49,385 nt of DNA from Planctomycetes bacterium RIFCSPLOWO2_12_FULL_50_35 (GTDB lineage: Bacteria > Planctomycetota > Brocadiia > Brocadiales > Bathyanammoxibiaceae), in assembly GCA_001828605.1 (NCBI GenBank), contig MHZB01000064.1, positions 1-49,385 of the forward strand, written 5' to 3'. The translations under genes were made by a program, and so were the position numbers. Below, in pieces: positions 33,824 to 43,670 of this stretch (position 1 is the first letter of the stretch; each line of letters begins with the position of its first letter). A model generated the notes under the pieces. It saw nothing but the letters and a program-made list of their open reading frames with translations, did not search any database and had not been told where the DNA came from.

Positions 33824-35197
33824 CTATTCAAGCAGCACGTATCTGGCAATAAAGGCTGCGGAGATGATATGAAAGGCCCAGTGGACTTCGAGTCCCTTCC
33901 CTTTTACCGCCTTTAGTATCGAATAAGACACGAAACCGAAGGCCATGCCCTCGGTTATGCTCATGCTGTAGGGGATTATGCTTATCGTAAGGAATGCCGG
34001 AATGGCCTCGCTGGGGTCATCCCAATTAATCTTCTTGGTGCCTCCAAGCATAATGCTGCCCACGATTATCAGCGCCGGAGCAATGACTGGGTAGAGGTAC
34101 CGCCCCCCTTCTACCTGATAACCGCCCCCCACCGCCTCAACCAGTGGGAAGAAGAACAACGAAATGAGCATAAGGAAGGCCGTTACCATATTGGCCAGCC
34201 CCGTCCTGCCGCCTGCCTGGATGCCTGCGGTGCTCTCTATGTACGAGCTCACGGTGGAAGTGCCCAGAACGGCCCCTATTACCGTCCCTATAGCATCCGA
34301 CAAGAGCGCCCAGTTCGCCCGGGGCAGCTTCCCGTCCCTCATAAAACCGCCGTACTCCGACACACCTATCAAGGTCCCTACAGTGTCAAACAAGTCCAGA
34401 AAGAAAAAGACAAAAATAACCGTTATAATTTCCGGGTCCTTAAACATATCTAAGAAGTTAAACTTGAAAAATGTTGGAGCCAGCGACGGCGGCAGGCTTA
34501 CGACTCCATGATACCTTATAAGTCCCAGCGGCACGGCTATACCGGCCGTAACCGCAATCCCGATGAGTATCGCCCCCTTAATCCTCCACACGATGAGAGA
34601 ACCCATAAGTATGGTGCTTAAAAGAGTGAGCCATACCTCAGGAGACTTTGGGTTACCCAGACCAACTATGGTCCCAGGATTAGGTACAACCACCCCTCCG
34701 TATTGAAATCCCACCAGGGCGATAAGCAGCCCAATACCCACGGCAAGGGAGTGTTTTATGGCGTCTGGGATAATCTCCATTATATACTCTCTGAACTTGA
34801 TACCCGTTGCAGAGAAGATAACGAATATCAGGCCGGCTATCAGGTTTGCGCCAAGCGCTGTCTGCCAGGTAAATCCCAATCCCCCTGCGGCAACGGGGGC
34901 GGCCACGATGAATGAGAAATAGAAATTGTGCCCCATTACCGGGGCAAGGGCAATCGGATAGCGAGCCAAGACACCCATTAAGATAGTAGCCACAGCAGAG
35001 GCAATACAGGTGGCGGTCATTACCGCACCAAAATCCATCCCCGTGGCAGAGAGCACTGTAGGCTGGACGAAAATAATGTAGGAAAGGCTTAGAAAGGTGG
35101 TGACACCGGCGATAACCTCGGTAAGGACCGTGGTATTAGACTCTCTTAGGGGGAAAATCTTGCTTAAGGGGCGTTTTTTGTGCTTAGCCTGTTCCAC
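33824..35197 (-). CDS. NCS2 family purine permease (AzgA-like)
   Basis: An inner-membrane proton symporter for nucleobases, 457 residues with about 12-14 membrane segments. Family signatures are EVIAGVTTFLSLSYIIFVQP near the start, FFFLDLFDTVGTLIGVSEYGG and GTSTVSSYIESTAGIQAGGRTGLANMVTAF. These match the AzgA/PbuG group (adenine, guanine, hypoxanthine). One deviation is APVMGHNFYFSF, where AzgA proteins usually have a G-x-N-A-[YF]-F stretch, so substrate preference may differ. It is a single gene. Confidence 0.9.
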   Translation of the reverse strand: MEQAKHKKRPLSKIFPLRESNTTVLTEVIAGVTTFLSLSYIIFVQPTVLSATGMDFGAVMTATCIASAVATILMGVLARYPIALAPVMGHNFYFSFIVAAPVAAGGLGFTWQTALGANLIAGLIFVIFSATGIKFREYIMEIIPDAIKHSLAVGIGLLIALVGFQYGGVVVPNPGTIVGLGNPKSPEVWLTLLSTILMGSLIVWRIKGAILIGIAVTAGIAVPLGLIRYHGVVSLPPSLAPTFFKFNFLDMFKDPEIITVIFVFFFLDLFDTVGTLIGVSEYGGFMRDGKLPRANWALLSDAIGTVIGAVLGTSTVSSYIESTAGIQAGGRTGLANMVTAFLMLISLFFFPLVEAVGGGYQVEGGRYLYPVIAPALIIVGSIMLGGTKKINWDDPSEAIPAFLTISIIPYSMSITEGMAFGFVSYSILKAVKGKGLEVHWAFHIISAAFIARYVLLE

Positions 35198-35408
35198 CCG
35201 ATATACCTTATAAAGAGATTATTCTTCTCTATCAGAATATTCCACCCCAGTTATAACGTAAATTGCACAAACCACAAGCCACTTATTACATATCAAGTAA
35301 AATCAAGTACTTAAGTCAGTGGGTAGTCCCCGGAAGCGACCTTGTCTTCCAGACAAATATTTGATATAAACCGGAGGCTTATTACATCATCCTGAAAGGA
35401 GAGCATAG

Positions 35409-35858
35409 ATGCCTCTAGAAGAAAAACTGATTGGCCTCAGCGGCTGTTTCCCTGCCAAATTTGAGAAACAAAAGGATGGTTCCCTTGTCGCCGATTTCAA
35501 GGTTGCCGAGAGGAAGGTGTTCCTGTCTAAAAAGACGCTGACGTACAGGTGCCATCTCAGGGTCAACGAACCCGAAAAGGCCGTGACATACTACGAGAGA
35601 CTGACTGAAAAGGGCCTTGGCATCCCGGTCTCTTCCTCTCTTTCCGGCGACGACCTGACCCCCGGATTCGGATTCAAAAAGGAGGTCTACAAAATCAGCG
35701 GAAAGGAGAGGGGAGGAACCATCGAGGAACAATCAAAGCTGTTTGGCAAGGACTATAAATACGCATTTGACTGGCAGAAGGTGAGAGAGACCGTCAAGAA
35801 AGAGGCACAGGACGCAGGCTACTCATTTTCCGTTTGCCTTGCAGAACGCTCAGTCTGA
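35409..35858 (+). CDS. Conserved-looking hypothetical protein
   Basis: 149 residues from ATG 35409, preceded by AAAGGAGA. It is soluble with no signal peptide. The N-terminal half looks like a small beta-rich domain (SLVADFKVAERKVFLSKKTLTYRCHLRV), followed by a helix, a glycine-rich loop and a C-terminal helix (DWQKVRETVKKEAQDAGYSFSVCLAERS). I do not recognise it. Good ribosome binding site and codon use support a real gene. Transcribed away from the purine permease. Confidence 0.7.
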   Translation: MPLEEKLIGLSGCFPAKFEKQKDGSLVADFKVAERKVFLSKKTLTYRCHLRVNEPEKAVTYYERLTEKGLGIPVSSSLSGDDLTPGFGFKKEVYKISGKERGGTIEEQSKLFGKDYKYAFDWQKVRETVKKEAQDAGYSFSVCLAERSV

Positions 35859-36397
35859 GACTTTTGTATAAGCTTGTAGGAGTGCGGTTTATCGCACCCA
35901 TAAATCAAACCCCACAATCGTTCAACGATGGTAGGGGCGCAATTTATTGCGCCCGACAATCCACATATTGAATCAGTGGGCTTGATAAATCAAGCCCCTA
36001 CAAAATATTTAAAAACGGAACGAGACTGCTGCAAAAGTTTATTAATTTCGCCAGATTTTCCCCCTCCCTTGAGGGGAGGGGGAAGGGGGAGGGTGGTCAT
36101 CCTACCTGCTAAGATTGTAAGGTGCGTCCAGACGCACCTTACATACCTGCAATATTTAAACGCAGCGGCCTTACTGGTAGGGGCACGACACGGCTTAGGC
36201 GGCTGATGTAGCGTTGGAGCCGTGCCAGAGGTCGTGGCCCGTAGGCAGATCCGCCTCTGGCGGACTTCCGCAGGAATGACAATTGATACTTCTGCGGGAA
36301 TGACACTTGAAGCCTTTCAGGGGTCTTAAATTATGGTTTTGTAGAGGTCTCGAAGTAAAAGTGAGAGCAATAACTCGCAGGCGCTCGCCGCGAGAGA
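35859..36397. repeat. Repeat island with TIR-bounded element (36022-36351)
   Basis: No gene in 539 bases. It contains GTAGGGGCGCAATTTATTGCGCCC (about 35930-35953), GGGCTTGATAAATCAAGCCC (35980-35999), and an element with left end GAGACTGCTGCAAAAG (36022-36037) and right end GTTTTGTAGAGGTCTC (36336-36351). Inside that element are a CCCCTCCCTTGAGGGGAGGGGG hairpin, a GGTGCGTC-CAGACGCACC hairpin and a second right-end-like motif, CTTTCAGGGGTCTT (36314-36327). Confidence 0.6.
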
Positions 36398-39300
36398 CTA
36401 CCCGATACCTGCCAGTTCCGAGTAGTATTCCTGCAGCGGCCGGACCTCTATCTGCCCTTTCAGCATGGCCTCTATTGCCAGGGCGGCCGCCATTGCGCCA
36501 GAGAGGGTTGTAAAGTAGGGGATGCGGTATACCAGTGCGGTGCGTCTTATGGGGAAGGAGTCCTTTTCCGTGACATTCCCTTCGGTGGTGTTTATTACCA
36601 GGTTTATCTCGCCTCTCTTAAGGTAGTCAACCACGTTTGGGCTGCCCTCAAACACCTTGAGCACTTCCTGTACAGGGAGACCTTCCCTGGATATGGCGGA
36701 GGCGGTGCCCCTGGTGGCCATGATTCTGAAACCCAGTTCATGCAGTGTCCTGGCAATATCTACAGCGTGTGGCTTGTCCTTCTCCTTGACACTGATGAAG
36801 ACCGTCCCCTTTGTAGGCAGGCAGCCATCCTGCCCCATCTGGCTCTTTGCGTAGGCCTTGCCAAAATTCCTGTCAAGCCCCATGACCTCGCCCGTGGACT
36901 TCATCTCAGGCCCCAGGATTGTATCTGCGCCTGGGAATTTTATGAATGGTAGGACGGCCTCCTTGACGGCGGTATATGGGAACGTGCGTCTTGAATGGAG
37001 TTCCATTTCCCTCAGCGTTACACCCATGATTGCTTTGGTTGCCACCTTCGCGAGCGGGATGCCGATAGCCTTGCTGACAAAAGGCACGGTTCGGGATGCC
37101 CTGGGGTTTACCTCAAGCACAAAGACCTCGCCGTCTTTCACGGCGTATTGTATATTTACCAGACCTTTTACGTTCAGTTCGAGTGCGAGCACTCTGGTCT
37201 GTCTCTCCAGTTCTTCCAGTATGTCGGCCTTTAGTGAATGCGGCGGTATGGCACAGGAGCTGTCGCCGGAGTGGATACCTGCGGCCTCTATATGCTCCAT
37301 AACCCCGCCGATAAGGACGTCTTCCCCATCCGCAACGGCGTCTACGTCAACCTCCACGGCGTCCTCGAGGAATTTGTCTACCAATACGGGATGACTGGGC
37401 GAGACCTCGGCAGCCTTGTGGATGTACTTCTTGAGGGATTCCCTGTCAAACGCCACCTGCATGGCGCGGCCGCCCAGTATGTAGGAGGGTCGCAATAGAA
37501 TCGGATACCCGATGGCCTCTGCAATCCTAACGGCCTCTTCCAGCGAGCGGGCGCTGCCATTTTCTGGTTGCTTCAGGTCCAGTTTTTTGAGGAGCCGGGC
37601 AAACCGCTCCCTGTCCTCTGCGCGGTCTATGTCGTCGGGAGACGTTCCTAATATCTTGATGCCCTCTTTTTCTAATGGGACTGCCAGTTTGAGGGGCGTC
37701 TGGCCGCCAAACTGCACAATCACCCCAAGTGGATTTTCTTTTGCCGTTATTTCCAGTGTGTCTTCCAGCGTCAGAGGCTCGAAGTAGAGTCTGTCGGATG
37801 TGTCGTAATCGGTGCTTACGGTCTCAGGATTACAGTTGACCATTATCGTCTCGTAGCCCATCTGCCTCAACGCCATCACAGAATGGACGCAGCAGTAGTC
37901 GAATTCTATTCCCTGTCCTATGCGATTGGGGCCGCTGCCAAGGATTATTACCTTCTTCTTGTCCGTAGGCTCCGCCTCGCACTCCGTCTCGTAGGTGGAG
38001 TAGAGGTATGGGGTGTAGGCCCTGAACTCTGCGGCGCAGGTGTCAACGCGCTTGAATACCGGCCTTATGCCGTGTTTATGCCTTATGGTTCTGACGGAGG
38101 ATTCCGTAGAGTCTGTGAGTTGGGCAAGGCGGTTGTCCGAGATACCGGTGGCCTTTGCCTCACGGAGGGTTTCCGGGTTTAACCCGTCAGACCTTACCCG
38201 GTCTTCTACGTCTATAATCTCTTTTATGTTGTGCAGGAACCACGGGTCTATCTTTGTCAGCCCGTACAGTTCGTCTATACTGATGCCGGACCTAAGCCCC
38301 TCCGCTACGTACCAGAGCCTGTCCCACCTGGGCGCCGACAGGTTATCCCTGACGGCCACCCTCTTCTGGTGGTCTGTCATACTGCGGAAAGATTCCAGCG
38401 CCAATCCATCCAGGTCTATTTCCAGAGACCTTACGGCCTTACCCAACGCCTCCTTGAAGGTGCGCCCGATGGCCATTACCTCACCCACGGACTTCATCTG
38501 TGTGGTGAGGCGTTCGTCTGTGCCGGGGAATTTCTCAAAGTTGAAGCGAGGGTATTTCACCACGCAGTAGTCTATCGTTGGCTCGAAGGAGGCGGGCGTA
38601 TAGCGCGTGATGTCGTTGGGTATCTCGTCCAGGGTATAGCCCACGGCAAGCTTTGCCGCTATCTTGGCTATCGGGAAACCGGTGGCCTTGGATGCAAGGG
38701 CGGAACTGCGCGATACCCTGGGGTTCATCTCGATGGCCAGCATCTCACCCGTATCTGGGTTGACCGCAAACTGTATGTTGGAACCCCCCGTATCTACCCC
38801 GATCTCACGGATAATCTTTATTGCGGCGTCCCTCATGTGTTGGTATTCCCGGTCGGTAAGAGTTTGTGCGGGCGCTACCGTGATGCTGTCACCTGTATGG
38901 ATACCCATCGGGTCAAGGTTCTCAATAGAGCAGATGATTACCACGTTGTCACGCCCGTCCCTCATCACCTCGAGCTCGTATTCCTTCCACCCGAGGATGG
39001 AGCGTTCTACCAGAATCTCATGGACCGGGCTGAGGTCAAGTCCGCGCGTTATCAATTCCTTGTACTCTTCGATATCCATGGCTATACTGCCGCCAGTTCC
39101 GCCAAGCGTAAAAGACGGGCGTATTATTGCGGGGAAGCCTATGTTCTTGACCGCATCTATCGCCTCTTCCAAGGTCTTTACGTAATAGCTTTCCGGTACT
39201 CCGATGCCTATCCGGAGCATAGCTTCCTTGAACAGGCTGCGGTCCTCAGCCTTCTTTATGGCCTCCAGTCCGGCGCCTATAAGTTCGACGTTATATTTCT

Positions 39301-39625
39301 TCAGCACCCCGGATTCCGCCAGGCTTACGGCTAGATTGAGGGCCGTCTGTCCGCCCAAGGTGGGCAGGAGCGCCTGGGGGCGTTCTTTTTCGATGATTCG
39401 TTCCAGTACGTCGGGGATCAACGGCTCGATGTAGGTGGCGTCTGCCAGTTCCGGGTCGGTCATGATGGTAGCGGGGTTGGAGTTGACCAGGACTATCTTG
39501 AACCCTTCTTCCCTAAGGGCCTTACACGCCTGTGTGCCCGAGTAGTCAAACTCGCAAGCCTGTCCTATCACGATAGGTCCCGAGCCTATTATCAGTATCT
39601 TCTGTATATCTGTTCGTTTTGGCAT
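36398..39625 (-). CDS. carB: Carbamoyl-phosphate synthase large subunit
   Basis: Makes carbamoyl phosphate for arginine and pyrimidines from bicarbonate, ATP and ammonia passed from CarA. The 1075-residue protein has two homologous ATP-grasp halves (first: [29 protein letters not shown]; second: [27 protein letters not shown]), an oligomerisation region between them and a C-terminal MGS-like allosteric domain ([56 protein letters not shown]). The length is standard. carA lies upstream, separated by a 144-base palindrome island. Confidence 0.97.
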   Translation of the reverse strand: MPKRTDIQKILIIGSGPIVIGQACEFDYSGTQACKALREEGFKIVLVNSNPATIMTDPELADATYIEPLIPDVLERIIEKERPQALLPTLGGQTALNLAVSLAESGVLKKYNVELIGAGLEAIKKAEDRSLFKEAMLRIGIGVPESYYVKTLEEAIDAVKNIGFPAIIRPSFTLGGTGGSIAMDIEEYKELITRGLDLSPVHEILVERSILGWKEYELEVMRDGRDNVVIICSIENLDPMGIHTGDSITVAPAQTLTDREYQHMRDAAIKIIREIGVDTGGSNIQFAVNPDTGEMLAIEMNPRVSRSSALASKATGFPIAKIAAKLAVGYTLDEIPNDITRYTPASFEPTIDYCVVKYPRFNFEKFPGTDERLTTQMKSVGEVMAIGRTFKEALGKAVRSLEIDLDGLALESFRSMTDHQKRVAVRDNLSAPRWDRLWYVAEGLRSGISIDELYGLTKIDPWFLHNIKEIIDVEDRVRSDGLNPETLREAKATGISDNRLAQLTDSTESSVRTIRHKHGIRPVFKRVDTCAAEFRAYTPYLYSTYETECEAEPTDKKKVIILGSGPNRIGQGIEFDYCCVHSVMALRQMGYETIMVNCNPETVSTDYDTSDRLYFEPLTLEDTLEITAKENPLGVIVQFGGQTPLKLAVPLEKEGIKILGTSPDDIDRAEDRERFARLLKKLDLKQPENGSARSLEEAVRIAEAIGYPILLRPSYILGGRAMQVAFDRESLKKYIHKAAEVSPSHPVLVDKFLEDAVEVDVDAVADGEDVLIGGVMEHIEAAGIHSGDSSCAIPPHSLKADILEELERQTRVLALELNVKGLVNIQYAVKDGEVFVLEVNPRASRTVPFVSKAIGIPLAKVATKAIMGVTLREMELHSRRTFPYTAVKEAVLPFIKFPGADTILGPEMKSTGEVMGLDRNFGKAYAKSQMGQDGCLPTKGTVFISVKEKDKPHAVDIARTLHELGFRIMATRGTASAISREGLPVQEVLKVFEGSPNVVDYLKRGEINLVINTTEGNVTEKDSFPIRRTALVYRIPYFTTLSGAMAAALAIEAMLKGQIEVRPLQEYYSELAGIG

Positions 39626-39636
39626 TTTTCTGTTTT

Positions 39637-39760
39637 ATGTAGCGTCGGAGCTTGCTCGACTGTTTGTAGGGGCGACCCGCCGGGTCGCCCCTACCTAATT
39701 TTTATGTAGCGTGCGAGTTTATCTCGCACGTTCAACGTGCCAGCAAGCTGGCACGCTACA
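39637..39760. repeat. Palindrome cluster between carA and carB
   Basis: Three units occur in 120 bases: TGTAGCGTCGGAGCTTGCTCGACTG; the 29-base palindrome GTAGGGGCGACCCG-C-CGGGTCGCCCCTAC (39666-39694); and the double unit TGTAGCGTGCGAG...GTGCCAGCAAGCTGGCACGCTACA (39705-39760). They lie inside a probable carA-carB transcript. Confidence 0.75.
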
Positions 39761-39769
39761 TTTTGTTTA

Positions 39770-40903
39770 TCATTTTGATTGTTTTATCATCTCCGTAAAC
39801 CTCTCAAACATATACCCGGCGTCGTGCGGGCCGGGGGAGGCCTCAGGATGGTGTTGGGCGGAGAATGCCGGGATGTCCAGGCACCTCAACCCCTCTACGG
39901 ATTTGTCGTTAAGGTTTGTATGACTGACCTCAACCTTCCCGAGCGGCGTATCACAGGCACCGCCGTTTGCCTCTACTGCAAATGAATGGTTTTGGGTAGT
40001 GATTTCCACCTTCCTGGTAGAGAGGTCCATGACCGGGTGGTTGCTGCCGTGGTGTCCGAACTTTAGCTTATACGTCTTGAGTCCGAGCGCCAGGGCCATG
40101 AGTTGGTGTCCCAGGCAGATTCCCATCAGCGGCCTCTTGCCGAGGAGGGCGCGGACATTGTCTATCATATACGCTACGGCCTCCGGGTCGCCTGGACCGT
40201 TTGAGATAAGGATTCCGTCGGGTTCCATAGACAGCACCTCTCCCGGACCGGTTGTAGCAGGGACAACCGTTACCTTTGCGCCCAGTTTATCCAGACTCCT
40301 GAGGATGTTATATTTTACGCCGCAGTCGTAGACGACTATATGGTATGCAGGGGCGACCCGGCGGGTCGCCCCTACAGAAATCTTTGAGGTGGAATCCCAG
40401 TCATACACCCTCGTGGTGGTAACATCTTTAACGAGGTCGCATCCCGCCAGTCCGGGTGCGTCTTTTGCCTTTGCCTGGAGGCTCTTGGGGTCGAGGTCTT
40501 CGGTGGAGATTACCCCTACCTGCTCGCCGTAGTCCCGGATGTGCCTTGTGAGCGCGCGGGTGTCTATACCCTGTATGCTTACTATACGGTGTGCCTTCAA
40601 GAGTTCGGCCAGGTTTACCTTGGAGCGCCAGTTACTCGGATGGTTGCAATACTCTTTAACAATGAAACCGCTTAGGTACAGTTGGCAGGATTCGTTATCT
40701 TCCAGATTAACGCCGTAGTTTCCTATGAGCGGGTAGGTCAGTGTTACAATCTGACCCTTGTAAGAGGGGTCGGTGAGGACCTCCTGGTACCCCGTGATGC
40801 CCGTATTAAAAATAACCTCCCCCCTGGTCTCTCCCTCTGCCCCAAAGGACCATCCTTCGTAAAGGGCGCCGTCGGCGAGTACTAGCAAGACCCTTTTTTT
40901 CAT
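39770..40903 (-). CDS. carA: Carbamoyl-phosphate synthase small subunit, with a repeat-derived insert
   Basis: The glutaminase subunit that feeds ammonia to CarB. The 377-residue protein has the N-terminal CPSase domain (LVLADGALYEGWSFGAEGETRGEVIFNTGITGYQEVLTDPSY) and a class I glutamine amidotransferase domain with nucleophile Cys in GICLGHQLMALALG and the His/Glu pair in SAQHHPEASPGPHD. In the linker between domains, residues VGATRRVAPA (after SKIS, before YHIVVYDCGVKYNILR) are encoded by a GTAGGGGC-type palindrome (40347-40375). The open frame is intact and the domains look complete, so the enzyme is probably active. Confidence 0.95.
   Translation of the reverse strand: MKKRVLLVLADGALYEGWSFGAEGETRGEVIFNTGITGYQEVLTDPSYKGQIVTLTYPLIGNYGVNLEDNESCQLYLSGFIVKEYCNHPSNWRSKVNLAELLKAHRIVSIQGIDTRALTRHIRDYGEQVGVISTEDLDPKSLQAKAKDAPGLAGCDLVKDVTTTRVYDWDSTSKISVGATRRVAPAYHIVVYDCGVKYNILRSLDKLGAKVTVVPATTGPGEVLSMEPDGILISNGPGDPEAVAYMIDNVRALLGKRPLMGICLGHQLMALALGLKTYKLKFGHHGSNHPVMDLSTRKVEITTQNHSFAVEANGGACDTPLGKVEVSHTNLNDKSVEGLRCLDIPAFSAQHHPEASPGPHDAGYMFERFTEMIKQSK
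40347..40375. repeat. REP-like palindrome inside the carA coding sequence
   Basis: GCAGGGGCGACCCG-G-CGGGTCGCCCCTAC differs by few bases from the intergenic copy at 39666-39694 just outside carA. It is read in frame and encodes VGATRRVAP(A). Confidence 0.85.
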
Positions 40904-41258
40904 GCTGTTATAATGTGGGGGGTCATCGTATCCAAATTACGTTAATATTATCGCCGCAAGGCGTCTCTGTCAAGGTCGGGTTTTCTGGACAGACGGTATT
41001 AAGCTCTGGAAAAGTCTCTTACACCAGGTTGTCATTCTGAGCGATTTGTAGGGGCGGGGCGGTGCAACCGCTGCGAGCGGCCCCGCCCTTATCGTGGGCG
41101 AGGCGACCTCGCCCCTACGTTTCCGGCAGAATGATCCGCCTAAGGCGGATGCTTGGTTTTGCGGGGGTCTTGATAAACATGTCTGCGGCTGCGATGGTAT
41201 TCGGCCTTGACAGGGGGTGCAATATTAATGTTTAATATATTTTCTGGTTTTTCAAGCT
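40904..41258. repeat. Repeat-bearing gap between carA and pgsA
   Basis: End-like motifs AAGCTCTGGAAAAGTC (41001-41016) and GGTTTTGCGGGGGTCTT (41155-41171) bracket TTGTCATTCTGAGCG, a GTAGGGGCGGGGC...GCCCCGCCC palindrome (41046-41091), GGGCGAGGCGACCTCGCCC (41097-41115) and GATCCGCCTAAGGCGGATG. The 5' part contains nothing I can name; promoters for carA (minus) and pgsA (plus) are expected here. Confidence 0.5.
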
Positions 41259-41285
41259 GTGCCTTATACAGTCCCCGGGACGCAC

Positions 41286-41879
41286 ATGACGCTAGCCAAC
41301 AAGGTTACAATAGGACGGATTCTTCTCACGCCGTTTCTCATTATATGCCTCTTTGAGGTTGCAAGCGCCGAATGGTGGCGGTATCTTGCGGCGAGCCTCC
41401 TCTTTTTGGTTGGGATTGGCGATGTCGTTGACGGGTATCTGGCGAAGAAGAGAAATGAGGCTACGAGGCTGGGCGGGTTTCTTGACCCTATTGCAGACAA
41501 GTTCGTTGTTATAAGCCTTTGTATAATTTTGTATTCCCGTTTTTGGCCGGGGCCGCACCTGCCGTTTTGGTTGTTTGCCTTAATACTGTGCAGGGAGCTG
41601 CTTGTGATTGCCGGGTTTTTGTCGTTGTCTTTTACCAATGTCCAGCCGAATCCCTGGCCGTGTCTGCTGGGTCGTGTGAACAACAACGGCCAGCAGATTA
41701 TGTACGGCATTGTCATTGTCGGAAACGTAATGCCGGATTTTGTAATCAAGTTCTTTTGGTTTGGAGTGGGCGTTACTTCGCTCATCTCTTTTTTGGCATA
41801 CATGTGGCTTTTTGTCGGTATTCTTAGACGTCAAGCCGTTAAGCCGGGCGTTGGCCAACGTGCCCAGGAAGTGACCTGA
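41286..41879 (+). CDS. pgsA: CDP-diacylglycerol--glycerol-3-phosphate phosphatidyltransferase (PgsA-type)
   Basis: A membrane enzyme for phosphatidylglycerol synthesis. It has 197 residues from MTLANKVTIGRILLTPFLI, a characteristic PgsA start. The catalytic signature is DG-x2-AK-x8-G-x3-D-x3-D (VDGYLAKKRNEATRLGGFLDPIADK), with Lys in place of the usual Arg after Ala. Four to five hydrophobic segments follow. The ORF-track start at 41259 is a GTG without support, so ATG 41286 is preferred. ribBA begins 13 bases after the stop. Confidence 0.85.
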   Translation: MTLANKVTIGRILLTPFLIICLFEVASAEWWRYLAASLLFLVGIGDVVDGYLAKKRNEATRLGGFLDPIADKFVVISLCIILYSRFWPGPHLPFWLFALILCRELLVIAGFLSLSFTNVQPNPWPCLLGRVNNNGQQIMYGIVIVGNVMPDFVIKFFWFGVGVTSLISFLAYMWLFVGILRRQAVKPGVGQRAQEVT

Positions 41880-41892
41880 TAGGAGTTTGCAG

Positions 41893-43125
41893 ATGGTATA
41901 CAATTCTATTTCATCGGTTTTAGAGGACCTCAAGCAGGGCAAGATGGTTGTGGTGGTGGATGACGCCAGCAGGGAGGACGAAGGCGACCTTACCATGGCC
42001 GCAGAGAAGGTCACCCCAGAGGCCATAAACTTCATGCTCAATCACGCCCGTGGGATTATCTGCCTTGCCATATCGTCGGAAATGGCAGAAGCACTCAACC
42101 TCCCGCCCATGGTCACTAATAATAACGCAAAGTTTGAGACGCCTTTTACGGTGTCTATAGACGCCAGGAAGGGAATAACTACAGGCGTGTCTGCCGAAGA
42201 CCGTGCCAAAACGATACTTACGGCCGTGAGTGAGGACTGCAAGCCCGACGACCTGGTGAGACCCGGTCACATCTTTCCTCTCAAGGCCCGCTTAGGTGGT
42301 GTGCTGGTAAGGACGGGGCACACTGAGGGGGCCGTAGACCTGGCCAGGATGGCCGGCCTTCGCCAGGCGGCAGTCATCTGCGAGATTATGAACGCCGACG
42401 GAAAGATGGCCAAGCTCACCGAGCTGAAGAAATTTGCCGAAGAACATAATATAAAGGTCTGTACAATAGCCGATATAATCAAATACCGTCATGAGAAAGA
42501 GCGCCTTATAGAGAAAAAGGTTAGAGTAAGGCTGCCTACCGTGTACGGTGAGTTTATGGTGCACCTCTACCGTTCGTTTGTGGATGAGTATCTGCATATA
42601 GCGTTCTGCAAGGGCGATATTGGGGCTGAGGGCGACGGTCCAGCCCCTCAGCACAACGAGCCTGTGTTGGTCAGGGTGCATGACGAATGTCTTACGGGTG
42701 ATATATTCGGGTCACTGAGGTGCGACTGCGGTGAGCAGCTCAATAGTGCCCTGGAAATGATTCAGCAGGAGGGCAAGGGAATTTTACTGTACATGCGGCA
42801 GGAAGGCAGGGGTATCGGACTTGAGAACAAGCTTCATGCGTATGCCCTGCAGGAAAAAGAGGGACTCGATACTGTGGAGGCAAACGAAAAACTGGGCTTC
42901 CTCCCGGATAAAAGGGACTATGGGATAGGTGCCCAGATCCTCAGGGACCTCGGCATAACCAAGATGAGGCTCCTTAGCAACAATCCTAAGAAATTCAAGG
43001 GTCTTGCAGGGTATGGGCTGGAGATTGTGGAGAGGGTTCCCATCGTCGTTACTCCTACTAAGGAGAACGCCCGGTATCTCCAGGCAAAGAAGAACAAACT
43101 AGGTCATTTACTAGACGTGATATAG
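41893..43125 (+). CDS. ribBA: Bifunctional DHBP synthase / GTP cyclohydrolase II
   Basis: Supplies both precursors of riboflavin. Residues about 1-205 form the RibB domain (KMVVVVDDASREDEGDLTMAAEKVTPEAINFM, RPGHIFPLKAR, RTGHTEGAVDLARMAG). The rest is RibA with the zinc site ECLTGDIFGSLRCDCGEQL and the GTP-binding run LYMRQEGRGIGLENKLHAYALQE. Both halves look complete. I use ATG 41893 (TAGGAG eight bases upstream) rather than the TTG two codons earlier. It is followed after 13 bases by a ferritin-like gene. Confidence 0.96.
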   Translation: MVYNSISSVLEDLKQGKMVVVVDDASREDEGDLTMAAEKVTPEAINFMLNHARGIICLAISSEMAEALNLPPMVTNNNAKFETPFTVSIDARKGITTGVSAEDRAKTILTAVSEDCKPDDLVRPGHIFPLKARLGGVLVRTGHTEGAVDLARMAGLRQAAVICEIMNADGKMAKLTELKKFAEEHNIKVCTIADIIKYRHEKERLIEKKVRVRLPTVYGEFMVHLYRSFVDEYLHIAFCKGDIGAEGDGPAPQHNEPVLVRVHDECLTGDIFGSLRCDCGEQLNSALEMIQQEGKGILLYMRQEGRGIGLENKLHAYALQEKEGLDTVEANEKLGFLPDKRDYGIGAQILRDLGITKMRLLSNNPKKFKGLAGYGLEIVERVPIVVTPTKENARYLQAKKNKLGHLLDVI

Positions 43126-43138
43126 AGGAGGGCGGCGA

Positions 43139-43651
43139 GTGGCTCAAATTCTTAAGCTTATTAATGACGATGAGGCCCTGAGAATTGCCTCCAATCTGGA
43201 GAAGGAGGGTTACAGTTTTTATACTGCGGTCGCAAAGAATACAAAGGACAGCGACTCAAAGCGTATGTTTACGCAGCTGGCCGAGGCTGAAAAGAAACAT
43301 CTGGCGGTCTTCGAAGAGCTCCGCGCCAACCTGCATGCCAGGAAAGGGCAGATACCTTGGGGGGAAGAGGACGATTTGGTGAGTGCCTATCTTCGGAACC
43401 TGATTGATACGGGCATTTTTACCGGTTCCGAAAAGAAGTCGGCTGTAAAGAAGAAGGACATTACCGAGACAGAGGCGTGTAGGGTAGGCATTCAGACCGA
43501 GAAAGATTCCATACTGTTCTTCGGCGAGGCGTCCAGGCTGTGCAGGGACCGCAGGGGCAGGAAGATGTTTAAGTCCCTGATAGACGAGGAGAAACAACAC
43601 CTGACGGACCTGGCTAGACATCTCAGGCATTTAAGGCAGAAAAAGGGCTAA
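43139..43651 (+). CDS. Ferritin-like diiron (rubrerythrin-type) protein
   Basis: A 170-residue four-helix bundle protein starting with GTG, with GAGGAGGG upstream. The diiron ligands are visible as E-x-x-H pairs AEAEKKH (about residue 51-54) and IDEEKQH, and single Glu residues in NLEKEGYSFY and IQTEKDSILFF. It lacks the C-terminal rubredoxin domain of a classical rubrerythrin, though a separate one-iron protein gene follows at once. A peroxide- or oxygen-reducing role is likely. It belongs to the pgsA-ribBA run by spacing. Confidence 0.85.
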   Translation: MAQILKLINDDEALRIASNLEKEGYSFYTAVAKNTKDSDSKRMFTQLAEAEKKHLAVFEELRANLHARKGQIPWGEEDDLVSAYLRNLIDTGIFTGSEKKSAVKKKDITETEACRVGIQTEKDSILFFGEASRLCRDRRGRKMFKSLIDEEKQHLTDLARHLRHLRQKKG

Positions 43652-43670
43652 GTGTAGGAGGGAAATATAG

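Noticed and set aside
35928-36206. ORF of 92 residues on the plus strand
   Set aside because: It consists of dispersed palindromes read through by chance and has no ribosome binding site.
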